Shown here: positions 34,701-43,284 of the stretch, one piece after another
Layout: each line of letters opens with the position of its first letter
How positions within the stretch are numbered: position 1 is the stretch's first letter
Assembly: GCA_947000775.1 (NCBI GenBank)
Contig: CAMQGK010000299.1
Coordinates: 22,204,501 to 22,268,500 of the forward strand
Reading direction: 5' to 3'
DNA length: 64,000 bases
Source: Pterois miles
Lineage: Eukaryota > Chordata > Actinopteri > Perciformes > Scorpaenidae
Notes under the pieces: model-generated
Databases searched by the model: none
The model's input: the letters and a program-made list of their open reading frames with translations, nothing else
What the model was told of the DNA's origin: nothing
Translations under genes and position numbers: made by a program

Positions 34701-37700
34701 CAGGGCTAACAGGGCTAACATGCTGATTTAACGGGGCTAACATGCTGATGTTGATTTAACAGGGCTAACATGCTGATTTAACGGGGCTAACATGTTAATT
34801 TAACGGGGCTAACATGTTGATGTTGATTTAACGGGGCTAACATGCTGATTTAACGGGGCTAACATGCTGATTTAACGGGGCTAACATGCTGATTTAACGG
34901 GGCTAACATGTTGATGTTGATTTAACGGGGCTAACATGCTGATTTAACGGGGCTAACATGTTAATTTAACGGGGCTAACATGTTGATGTTGATTTAACGG
35001 CGCTAACATGCTGATTTAACGGGGCTAACATGTTGATGTTGATTTAACGGGGCTAACATGCTGATTTAACAGGGCTAACAGGGCTAACATGCTGATTTAA
35101 CGGGGCTAACATGCTGATGTTGATTTAACAGGGCTAACATGCTGATTTAACGGGGCTAACATGCTGATTTAACGGGGCTAACATGCTGATTTAACGGGGC
35201 TAACATGCTGATGTTGATTTAACGGGGCTAACATGCTGATTTAACGGGGCTAACATGCTGATGTTGATTTAACCGGGCTAACATGTTGATTTAACGGGGC
35301 TAACATGCTGATGTTGATTTAACGGGGCTAACATGCTGATTTAACGGGGCTAACATGCTGATGTTGATTTAACCGGGCTAACATGTTGATTTAACGGGGC
35401 TAACATGCTGATGTTGATTTAACGGGGCTAACATGCTGATGTTGATTTAACGGGGCTAACATGCTGATTTAACGGGGCTAACATGCTGATGTTGATTTAA
35501 CGGGGCTAACATGCTGATGTTGATTTAACGGGGCTAACATGCTGATTTAACGGGGCTAACATGTTGATTTAACGTGGCTAACATGCTGATTTAACGTGGC
35601 TAACATGCTGATTTAACGGGGCTAACATGCTGATTTAACGGGGCTAACATGTTGATTTAACGGGGCTAACATGCTGATGTTGATTTAACGGGGCTAACAT
35701 GCTGATTTAACGGGGCTAACATGCTGATATTGATTTAACCGGGCTAACATGCTGATTTAACGGGGCTAACATGTTGATTTCACGGGGCTAACATGCTGAT
35801 TTAACGGGGCTAACATGCTGATGTTGATTTAATGGGGCTAACATGCTGATTTAACGGGGCTAACATGCTGATGTTGATTTAACGGGGCTAACATGCTGGT
35901 TTAACGGGGCTAACATGCTGATTTAACGGGGCTAACATGCTGATGTTGATTTAACGGGGCTAACATGCTGATTTAACGGGGCTAACATGCTGATGTTGAT
36001 TTAACGGGGCTAACATGCTGATTTAACGGGGCTAATATGCTGATTTAACGGGGCTAACATGCTGATTTAACGAGGCTAACATACTGATGCTGATTTAACG
36101 GGGCTAACATGCTGATTTAACGGGGCTAACATGCTGATTTAATGGGGCTAATATGCTGATTTAACGGGGCTAACATGCTGATTTAACGGGGCTAACATGC
36201 TGATGTTGATTTAACGGGGCTAACATGCTGATGTTGATTTAACGGGGCTAACATGCTGATTTAACGGGGCTAACATGCTGATTTAACGGGGCTAATATGC
36301 TGATTTAACGGGGCTAACATGCTGATTTAACGAGGCTAACATGCTGATGTTGATTTAACGGGGCTAACATGCTGATTTAACGGGGCTAACATGTTGATTT
36401 AACGGGGCTAACATGCTGATTTAACGGGGCTAACATGCTGATTTAACGGGGCTAACATGTTGATTTAACGGGGCTAACATGTTGATTTAACGGGGCTAAC
36501 ATGCTGATTTAACGGGGCTAACATGTTGATTTAACGGGGCTAACATGCTGATGTTGATTTAACGGGGCTAACATGTTGATTTAACGGGGCTAACATGTTG
36601 ATTTAACGGGGCTAACATGTTGATTTAACGGGGCTAACATGCTGATTTAACGGGGCTAACATGCTGATTTAACGGGGCTAACATGCTGATGTTGATTTAA
36701 CGGGGCTAACATGTTGATTTAACGGGGCTAACATGCTGATGTTGATTTAACGGGGCTAACATGCTGATTTAACGGGGCTAACATGCTGATGTTGATTTAA
36801 CGGGGCTAACATGCTGATTTAACGGGGCTAACATGCTGATGTTGATTTAACGGGGCTAACATGCTGATTTAACGGGGCTAACATGCTGATGTTGATTTAA
36901 CGGGGCTAACATGCTGATTTAACGGGGCTAATATGCTGATTTAACGGGGCTAACATGCTGATTTAACGAGGCTAACATACTGATGCTGATTTAACGGGGC
37001 TAACATGCTGATTTAACGGGGCTAACATGCTGATTTAACGGGGCTAACATGCTGATTTAATGGGGCTAATATGCTGATTTAACGGGGCTAACATGCTGAT
37101 TTAACGGGGCTAACATGCTGATGTTGACTTAACGGGGCTAACATGCTGATGTTGATTTAACTGGGCTAACATGCTGATTTAACGGGGCTAACATGCTGAT
37201 TTAACGGGGCTAATATGCTGATTTAACGGGGCTAACATGCTGATTTAACGAGGCTAACATGCTGATGTTGATTTAACGGGGCTAACATGCTGATTTAACG
37301 GGGCTAACATGTTGATTTACCGGGGCTAACATGCTGATTTAACGGGGCTAACATGCTGATTTAACGGGGCTAACATGTTGATTTAACGGGGCTAACATGT
37401 TGATTTAACGGGGCTAACATGCTGATTTAACGGGGCTAACATGTTGATTTAACGGGGCTAACATGCTGATGTTGATTTAACGGGGCTAACATGTTGATTT
37501 AACGGGGCTAACATGTTGATTTAACGGGGCTAACATGTTGATTTAACGGGGCTAACATGCTGATTTAACGGGGCTAACATGCTGATGTTGATTTAACGGG
37601 GCTAACATGTTGATTTAACGGGGCTAACATGCTGATGTTGATTTAACGGGGCTAACATGCTGATTTAACGGGGCTAATATGCTGATGTTGATTTAACGGG

Positions 37701-39282
37701 GCTAACATGCTGATGTTGACTTAACGGGGCTAACATGCTGATGTTGATTTAACGGGGCTAACATGCTGATTTAATGGGGCTAATATGCTGATTTAACGGG
37801 GCTAACATGCTGATTTAACGGGGCTAATATGCTGATGTTGATTTAACGGGGCTAACATGCTGATGTTGACTTAACGGGGCTAACATGCTGATGTTGATTT
37901 AACGGGGCTAACATGCTGATTTAACGGGGCTAACATGCTGATTTAACGGGGCTAATATGCTGATTTAACGGGGCTAACATGCTGATTTAACGAGGCTAAC
38001 ATGCTGATGTTGATTTAACGGGGCTAACATGCTGATTTAACGGGGCTAACATGTTGATTTACCGGGGCTAACATGCTGATTTAACGGGGCTAACATGCTG
38101 ATTTAACGGGGTTAACATGTAGATTTAACGGGGCTAACATGCTGATGTTGATTTAACGGGGCTAACATGTTGATTTAACGGGGCTAACATGTTGATTTAA
38201 CGGGGCTTACATGTTGATTTAACGGGGCTAACATGCTGATTTAACGGGGCTAACATGTTGATTTAACGGGGCTAACATGCTGATTTAACGGGGCTAACAT
38301 GTTGATTTAACGGGGCTAACATGCTGATTTAACGGGGCTAACATGCTGATGTTGATTTAACGGGGCTAACATGTTGATTTAACGGGGCTAACATGCTGAT
38401 GTTGATTTAACGGGGCTAACATGCTGATTTAACGGGGCTAACATGCTGATTTAACGGGGCTAACATGCTGATTTAACGGGGCTAATATGCTGATGTTGAT
38501 TTAACGGGGCTAACATGCTGATGTTGATTTAACGGGGCTAATATGCTGATTTAACGGGGCTAACATGCTGATTTAACGGGGCTAACATGCTGATTTAACG
38601 GGGCTAATATGCTGATTTAACGGGGCTAACATGCTGATGTTGATTTAACGGGGCTAATATGCTGATTTAACGGGGCTAACATGTTGATTTAACGGGGCTA
38701 ACATGCTGATGTTGATTTAACGGGGCTAACATGCTGATGTTGATTTAACGGGGCTAACATGCTGATGTTGATTTAACGGGGCTAACATGCTGATTTAACG
38801 GGGCTAACATGTTGATTTAACGGGGCTAACATGTTGATGTTGATTTAACGGGGCTAACATGCTGATTTAACGGGGCTAACATGTTGATTTAACGGGGCTA
38901 ACATGCTGATGTTGATTTAACGGGGCTAACATGCTGATGTTGATTTAACGGGGCTAACATGTTGATTTAACGGGGCTAACATGCTGATGTTGATTTAACG
39001 GGGCTAACATGCTGATTTAACGGGGCTAACATGCTGATTTAACGGGGCTAATATGCTGATGTTGATTTAACGGGGCTAACATGCTGGTTTAACGGGGCTA
39101 ACATGCTGATGTTGATTTAACGGGGCTAATATGCTGATTTAACGGGGCTAACATGTTGATGTTGATTTAACGGGGCTAACATGTTGATTTAACGGGGCTA
39201 ACATGCTGATGTTGATTTAACGGGGCTAACATGTTGATTCGGGACAATCAACGGGGTTCCGGTGGGAACTTACCGGGCCCAT
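18802..39282 (-). CDS. noc3l: Nucleolar complex protein 3 homolog
   Basis: Noc3-like works in the nucleolus in 60S pre-ribosome maturation; yeast Noc3p also has a replication-licensing role. Twenty-one exons join in phase: 39274-39282, 33934-34138, 33730-33856, 33475-33629, 31975-32064, 27331-27461, 26964-27125, 26775-26868, 26429-26604, 26187-26315, 25966-26097, 24513-24593, 23741-23841, 23140-23212, 22945-23008, 21710-21781, 21449-21630, 21230-21358, 19213-19310, 19045-19129 and 18802-18921. They total 2415 nt, or 804 aa; human NOC3L has about 800. Landmarks are a basic N-terminus (KLENKLKNRQLKQQ), an acidic run in exon 5, then VAVTVRKLVMVSLMEIFKD (exon 7), EEGLVSQYKFYLEDLEQ (exon 8), ALPHFNFHNNII (exon 9), VLEGLA/FAHLINLEFFDDLL (exons 13-14) and AQNTALWELHTLQ (exon 18). 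The second half corresponds to the CBF/Mak21-type domain. Exon 1 codes only Met-Gly-Pro, so the start is the least certain part. Introns hold large arrays and three transposon relics. Confidence 0.94.
19311..19660. repeat. GAGGTCACACAGTGATGTCA repeat (intron 18)
   Basis: Imperfect units of about 9-20 bp built from GTCACA-CAGTGA blocks begin right at the acceptor of exon 19. TGACGTCA-like half sites occur by chance of composition. Confidence 0.85.
19700..21290. repeat. 78-bp array carrying the noc3l exon 18 end and donor
   Basis: Roughly 20 copies precede the genuine exon end (exon 18, low edge 21230). A full unit is 78 bp, for example 19856 to 19934. In sense orientation it holds about 45 nt of exon 18 coding sequence (NAQNTALWELHTLQ), the donor CTGCAG|GTACTAATAC, and a second 19-bp copy of that donor. 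Some units have one donor subunit, shortening them to about 59 bp. Because 78 is a multiple of three, the double-donor units stay open in the noc3l frame. Confidence 0.95.
21782..22944. repeat. 36-bp array forming all of noc3l intron 15
   Basis: About 32 copies of a 36-bp unit (GGAAGTAACGTTACTGATCC core) fill the intron. The unit begins in the donor, whose GTCTGT is array sequence, and ends in the acceptor polypyrimidine tract, leaving almost no unique intronic DNA. The variants (CGTTAC, CCTTAC; AGGCAG, AGACAG) are clustered. Confidence 0.96.
23842..24450. repeat. GGGAGAGA purine array in noc3l intron 12
   Basis: Imperfect GAGAGAGGGAGG units cover about 600 bp. On the sense strand this is nearly pure C/T, and it runs directly into the exon 13 acceptor CTTCCTCAG. 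Blocks with AAGCAGA interruptions recur near 23930, 24070, 24260, 24295 and 24355. Confidence 0.95.
24594..25425. repeat. 55-bp array carrying the noc3l exon 12 acceptor
   Basis: Fifteen extra copies at exact 55-bp spacing start at 24626 and end at 25396; the genuine copy is at 24571. Each unit contains, in sense orientation, the acceptor TCTTTTATAG plus the first 25 nt of exon 12 (WRKAEEAL). That is followed by 30 nt absent from the exon. Copies are virtually identical until the last one. Confidence 0.96.
25428..25480. mobile_element. LINE-type 3' tail with (ATCT)n
   Basis: TTTCCCTTCAGGGATTAATAA followed by an ATCT run resembles the 3' terminus of Rex/RTE-type fish LINEs. Only the tail is present. 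Confidence 0.45.
25580..25805. repeat. TAGCTTGTTAGCCTCTTGC 19-bp repeat
   Basis: About a dozen tandem 19-bp units with minor variants lie within noc3l intron 11. They are distinct from the 55-bp array next to them. Confidence 0.9.
26283..26378. repeat. Two-copy duplication of noc3l exon 10 acceptor region
   Basis: The sequence around the exon 10 3' splice site and its first ~30 coding bases recurs once, slightly diverged, at 26332-26376 in intron 9. CTGAACGCATCACA occurs in both copies. It may be an early stage of the array formation seen elsewhere in this gene. Confidence 0.8.
26685..26752. repeat. (GT)n microsatellite in noc3l intron 8
   Basis: A pure GT run of more than 30 units starts just inside the intron, with three GTTGGT units beside it. 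Confidence 0.95.
27130..27280. repeat. 21-bp ACACACTGTTCACACC array (intron 6)
   Basis: Seven or so units alternate between CTAAC and CGAAC ends. The array occupies the intron adjacent to the exon 7 acceptor. Confidence 0.92.
27590..28735. repeat. ~64-66 bp array in noc3l intron 5
   Basis: About 17 units containing TACTGCCAGCTTTAGTTTAC and GACAAACTAACCTAA occur in tandem. Copies differ by a CAGT insertion/deletion and by a C/T change, giving two interspersed variants. Confidence 0.95.
28990..29880 (-). mobile_element. REL-endonuclease LINE 3' fragment, decayed
   Basis: Minus-strand translation gives WLDKAGLTDTTEALIMAAQE, then a degraded zinc-knuckle region. After this come HNQVAGIVYRNICTQYGLEV and RAEILWDFSFQTD, and, in shifted frames, the PD...D endonuclease region and VVPVVVGALGAVTPKLGERL ending in LW. 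Two expected cysteines of the knuckle read as Gly and Trp (CRLG; HIVAGW). The fragment is truncated upstream at 29880. It is related to the fragment at 10185. Confidence 0.75.
29893..29948. mobile_element. Solo Tc1 terminal fragment
   Basis: About 55 bp matches the Tc1 end in the orientation opposite to the end at 30197. No interior accompanies it. Confidence 0.8.
29949..30196. repeat. AT/ACAC microsatellite between Tc1 ends
   Basis: Alternating TATATATG and ACACACATAT blocks fill the space between two head-to-head Tc1 termini. Confidence 0.92.
30197..31731 (+). mobile_element. Tc1/mariner-like transposon, copy 2, nearly intact but dead
   Basis: Inverted terminal sequences match copy 1. The transposase frame at 30589-31161 shows the paired-type helix-turn-helix (SKEKRVAIITLRNEGQSVPK, GKTLKVSPSAVEKTIKRYKE). 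After it come a basic GRPR segment and the first catalytic stretch (WSDES). The expected ATG is CTG here, a single-base change from copy 1's ATG. A frameshift near 31125 breaks the frame after EKVNGWTLHAW. The downstream DDE part (HGGGGVMVWG, QQDNDPKHTS, SPDLNPIQMVWGEL) is readable in other frames. It is inserted in noc3l intron 5. Confidence 0.88.
31732..31895. repeat. (GT)n(AT)n(AGAT)n microsatellite
   Basis: A compound simple-sequence tract directly follows the Tc1 right end. Confidence 0.95.
32351..33427 (+). mobile_element. Second Tc1-like family, decayed
   Basis: Imperfect inverted ends (CAGCTTCTATTCAGGTGTTT type) sit next to TA at both borders. The interior keeps recognisable plus-strand Tc1 segments: MKTRELSLGEKLRE near 32601, TIWNILKKKETTGV near 32695, VRAVKKNPKTAVRDVSNNLQ near 32800, and a C-terminal GLVMSEGRRLDAVITAKYE near 33245. 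Frames are broken throughout. An internal segment of about 80 bp near 32909-33067 is tandemly duplicated. It lies in noc3l intron 4. Confidence 0.75.
34310..39235. repeat. ~5 kb GGGGCTAACATGCTGATTTAAC array (noc3l intron 1)
   Basis: About 200 units of 21-22 bp (GATTTAACGGGGCTAACATGCT), many extended by a GATGTT insert to about 28 bp. Higher-order copies are visible: a rare CAGGGCTAACAGGGCTAAC junction recurs at 34701 and 35070, and a rare CGAGGCTAACATACTGATGC variant recurs at 36071 and 36967. The array fills almost the whole intron between coding exons 1 and 2. Confidence 0.97.
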
Positions 39283-39540
39283 GGTGACACAAAGACTCCG
39301 GCTCACTCCGCAGCTCCGGGCCGAGGTTCGGTGGACTCTTCCCGGTGTGTCCGGTAAGTACCGTCGGTGTGTTTTAGTGGAGAACTTCTAGTTTGTCTCC
39401 GGACGCGTGTTGACCGGAGAACCGGGTTCACACCGACGACCCGGAAACACTCCAACTTCCCGGTTGGCGGAGCAGCAGCGCCCCCAGCGGCGGGAGGTTG
39501 ACAATACCATACACTATCAGATTCATCAATCCATTATTTA
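39283..39540 (-). promoter_or_regulatory. noc3l 5' UTR and likely promoter
   Basis: A GC- and CpG-rich stretch lies upstream of the ATG, with ACCCGGAAAC near 39439 (ETS-like). No TATA box is evident. Assignment is by position and composition. Confidence 0.5.
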
Positions 39541-40265
39541 TTATTGACTATAGCTGGATAAATGCAGGAGAATCAGGGACACAGTGTTGCTCTACTTAAA
39601 CTTCATCTTCATCTGTTTTTTCTGCACGTGTTCTGGACTTTACTCCTGCTGCATGTTTCAGCTCCTCAGAGGGAGAGATTCAAACAGACAGCTTCAGGTG
39701 GTGTTACAGCTGATCTTAGCTGTTCTAGCAGCGTCCTCCAGCTCTGTCTGCTTCAGCTGAAGCAGCCCAGCCAGCTGCACCAGCTTCAGGGGTTTCAGCT
39801 GTGCAGAGTCGTGGACTCCAGCTTTCACGTTTTTAGACAAGTCATTGCACCTTTCTGCATTTTTAGCAATGCTTTGCTAATTAATTTCAGCTATCAGCAT
39901 TCACATGCAGTTTTAGCGGGAAATGCATTTTCTAGTTGATTATGTTTTGTTTCAATATCAATCTGCAAAGCAACTAAAGTTATTAAGTTATTAAGTGGAG
40001 TACAAAGTACAATATTTACCTCTGAGATGTAGTCGAGTAGAAAATAGCAGGAAACGTGAATATTCCAGTGAAGTACAAGTACCTCAGAATCCTCCATAAG
40101 TACTGAAATGTTGTTACGTTCATGATAGATAGATAAATATACTTTATTGATCCCAAGTTGGGAAATTGTGGAAATGTGTCAGTGCTGTTATATTCTGTTT
40201 TCTACCTGAGGAGGAACAGCAGCTCCAGCCGCTCGGTAGGCCATCAGTTCAAAATGATCTGCTAT
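39541..40265. other. Spacer with one LINE-like tail
   Basis: A plus-strand frame at 39562-39939 shows no recognised domain, and I do not call it a gene. TAGATAGATAAATATACTTTA with TTGATCCC and GGGAAATT at 40126-40168 resembles a fish LINE 3' terminus. Otherwise nothing identifiable. Confidence 0.4.
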
Positions 40266-40890
40266 CAGCCTGGTCCTGATCCACTACTGATCTAATACTT
40301 AACTAGTTCTGATCTGGTATCAGCCTGGTCCTGATCCACTACTGATCTAATACTTAACTAGTTCTGATCTGGTATCAGCCTGGTCCTGATCCACTACTGA
40401 TCTAATACTTAACTAGTTCTGATCTGGTATCAGCCTGGTCCTGATCCACTACTGATCTAATACTTAACTAGTTCTGATCTGGTATCAGCCTGGTCCTGAT
40501 CCACTACTGATCTAATACTTAACTAGTTCTGATCTGGTATCAGCCTGGTCCTGATCCACTACTGAGCTAATACTTAACTAGTTCTGATCTGGTATCAGCC
40601 TGGTCCTGATCCACTACTGATCTAATACTTAACTAGTTCTGATCTGGTATCAGCCTGGTCCTGATCCACTACTGATCTAATACTTAACTAGTTCTGATCT
40701 GGTATCAGCCTGGTCCTGATCCACTACTGATCTAATACTTAACTAGTTCTGATCTGGTATCAGCCTGGTCCTGATCCACTACTGATCTAATACTTAACTA
40801 GTTCTGATCTGGTATCAGCCTGGTCCTGATCCACTACTGATCTAATACTTAACTAGTTCTGATCTGGTATCAGCCTGGTCCTGATCCATC
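40266..40890. repeat. 55-bp tandem array
   Basis: About 11 nearly identical 55-bp units (CAGCCTGGTCCTGATCCACT ... TACTTAACTAGTTCTGATCT). One base change (GAGCTAAT) at about 40564 marks a single unit. It is intergenic. Confidence 0.96.
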
Positions 40891-40969
40891 TATTGAATCT
40901 AGATAGATGCAAAATAAGAAGTTGGCGCCAGTTTGACTGAATTACGTTGATAAAGACTTTTGTTTTTTT

Positions 40970-41830
40970 TAATTATTATTACCTCCACCAAGGAGGTGAT
41001 GTTTTTACCGGCGTTTATCTGTCTGTTTGTCTGTGTTCAAGATAACTCAAAAACTTATGGACGGATTTTGATGAAATTTTCAGGGTGTGTTGAAAATGTG
41101 AAAAGGAAGAACTGATTTAATTTTGGGGGTGATCCGGAAGAAATCCTGGATCACTTTGAAATTTTCGTTAACATTGGGGTCAATGGGACCCAAAAAAATG
41201 TTCCTCAATATCTCTGGTAATTGTTGCCCAAAGCTCATGAAATTTGACTCAGGGATTTACAATGTGGACTTCTTTCAAATCCCAAAGGCTGATCCAGATG
41301 GAGGATTTTATAGCAATTTATATAAAAAATGGGGGTAGTCTTACATTTTGGCTTACTGTGCATTTAATATTAGAGGTAGAGATTTCTGAGACAAATCCTC
41401 ATCTGAAGTATGTCAACGAATCTGATCCAGCGGCAGTAGCTCAGTCTGTAAGGACTTGGGTTAGGACGCGGACGTCACGGGTTCAAGACCCCCATGGACC
41501 AAGACCAACTGGTTGCTGGAGAGGTGCCAGTTTACCTCTTGGGCACTGCCGAGGTGCCCCTGAGCAAGGCACCGAACCCCCAACTGCTCTGGGCGCTTGT
41601 CAGGAGCAGCCCCCTCACTCTGACATCTCTCCATTGACGCATGTATATGTACTGTGTGAACAACAGAGTGTAAAACTGAATTTCCCCACTGTGGGACTAA
41701 TAAAGGAATATCTTTCTTTCTTTCTTTCTTTCTTAATACTTGAGGAGACAGATCCAGAAGAAACCGCCAGGGGGGAAACTATGGTGCTTGGTGGAGGTCT
41801 GTGGTCTCCGAGTGCTTTTCTCTTTCAAAT
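40970..41830 (+). mobile_element. Dispersed repeat with CTCCACCAAGGAGG end, SINE inside
   Basis: It starts with ACCTCCACCAAGGAGGTGAT and continues with CGGATTTTGATGAAATTTTC and GGGGGTGATCCGGA. It ends with TGGTGGAGGTCTGTGGTCTC near 41810. I recognise this as a widespread fish/marine-animal dispersed element of uncertain class. A SINE is inserted at 41431-41735. Confidence 0.55.
41431..41735 (+). mobile_element. tRNA-derived SINE, copy 1
   Basis: The 5' head GCAGTAGCTCAGTCTGTAAGG resembles a tRNA A box, and GGGTTCAAGACCC resembles the B box. The body has GAGAGGTGCCAGTTTACCTC, and the end has TTTCCCCACTGTGGGACTAA, AATAAAGG-type sequence and (TTTC)n. It resembles the AFC-type SINEs of percomorphs. 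Confidence 0.8.
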
Positions 41831-41924
41831 TTGTTCATCTACATTTATTATAAAATAATTAGAAAACTGGGACAAAACAATCACAATTCTATTTTTAATG
41901 ATTTATTTAAATGTATATTCTTGC

Positions 41925-42075
41925 ATCTCTGCGATGGACTGGCGACCTGTCCAGGGTGAACCCTGCCTTCACCCGATGCCAGCTGGGATCGGCTCCAGCC
42001 CCCCTGCGACCCCTAACGGGATAAGCGGTTGACGATGGATGGATGGATGGATGGATGGATGGATGGATGGATTCT
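41925..42075 (+). mobile_element. L2-tail-like fragment with (GGAT)n
   Basis: The GCGATGGACTGGCGACCTGT ... CCCCTAACGGGATAAGCGG tail is followed by eight GGAT units. It is the same family as 10556-10856. Confidence 0.7.
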
Positions 42076-42079
42076 TGCA

Positions 42080-42960
42080 TCTGTACCATTATGCTGTGAA
42101 CTGTATGTCTGCAGTTTGTACATTTGAATGTTTTTTCAATAGACTGAATAAAGTTTTTTTCTGTAATTTATCAATCAAAATTAAACTGAAATTCTATTCA
42201 TTACTGTTACTGTCCCTTTAAGACGCAGTAAAAGATGTGTTTAGGTTATTTATTTTCCAAACAAATGAAAAATAGAATATATAAATTTATAAAAAGCATC
42301 AATGTATATGTACACATTTACAGACCATTTCAGCAACATAATTAACATAACATAAAGTTGTTTCAAGCAATCGGACTACAGTGTTTCAGTGGGCGGGGCT
42401 TATATCAGATGACAACATCTGTTCCATATTCAGTGATTGAAAGATGACAACACACCAGGAGCCTCATGGGTAATGTAGTATTTAAACTGGAGACTGTGGC
42501 TACAAAGTCTAGAAACAAAGAGATGAAACAACAGCCAATGCCGCCATTTTGGACTGAAAACAATGATTATATTTATAATATTTAATTGTTCAACACAGGA
42601 CATTTCAGTAGAGACATTAAATACAACAGTAGAATAGAAATACTGTAGTTCTACTGTAGTCCGTCTCTTTGTAGGAGGACGTTTTAATAGTGTCTGGTTG
42701 CCGCTGATGTTGACATGGAACCAACTACTTTCTTTCCCCTCTTAGCGATGTACCTTCTTAGGTGCGTCTCAGAGTTCAGGTAACTAGCCCCGCCCACTTC
42801 AACACATATGAGCTCTGATTGGTTGAACTGGTCTACCTCCTGTATAAAGCCCACTTCCTGTCAACAACTGAAAAAACATGGTCAACTCTTTAGTCATTAA
42901 TCACATTTAGATTTTTCAGTGTCATTCTCTCTGTTCCAAACTCCGTCAAAGAACTGGTGC
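42080..42960 (-). other. Downstream flank and 3' UTR of the zinc-finger gene
   Basis: AT-rich sequence with a minus-strand AATAAA candidate near 42250. No coding signal was recognised. Confidence 0.4.
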
Positions 42961-43270
42961 GTTTTACCCCCCGTTCCTTTTTATCACGGGTTCCATTTTA
43001 TTGGCGGTTCCTTTTGTTCCATTTTGTTGGTGGTTCCATTTAATTGGTGGTGGCGTTATATTGGGGGTTCTGTTGTATTGGCGGTTCCATTTTATCAGTG
43101 TTTCCATTTTATCTGTGGATACGCTTTGTTGGGGGCTCAGTTTTATTGGGGGTTGTGTTTAATTGGTGGTTCCTTCTGTTCGGTTTCATCAGTGGTGCCA
43201 TTGAATTGGTGGTTCCATTGAAACAGGGGTTCCATTTTATTGGGGGTTCCATTTATTGGGTGTTCTGTTG
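42961..43270. repeat. GGTTCCATTTTATTGGGG degenerate repeat
   Basis: About 15 diverged units of roughly 19-22 bp lie immediately 3' of the zinc-finger stop codon, so they are probably transcribed as 3' UTR. Confidence 0.85.
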
Positions 43271-43284
43271 TATTGTGGTTCCAT

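Noticed and set aside
39562..39939. 125-codon plus-strand frame
   Set aside because: No domain, no splice context, low-complexity Leu/Gln composition.
41431..41510. tRNA gene (A and B box-like sequences)
   Set aside because: The tRNA-like head is part of a SINE with the same body at 51496 and 55445; no acceptor stem pairing.
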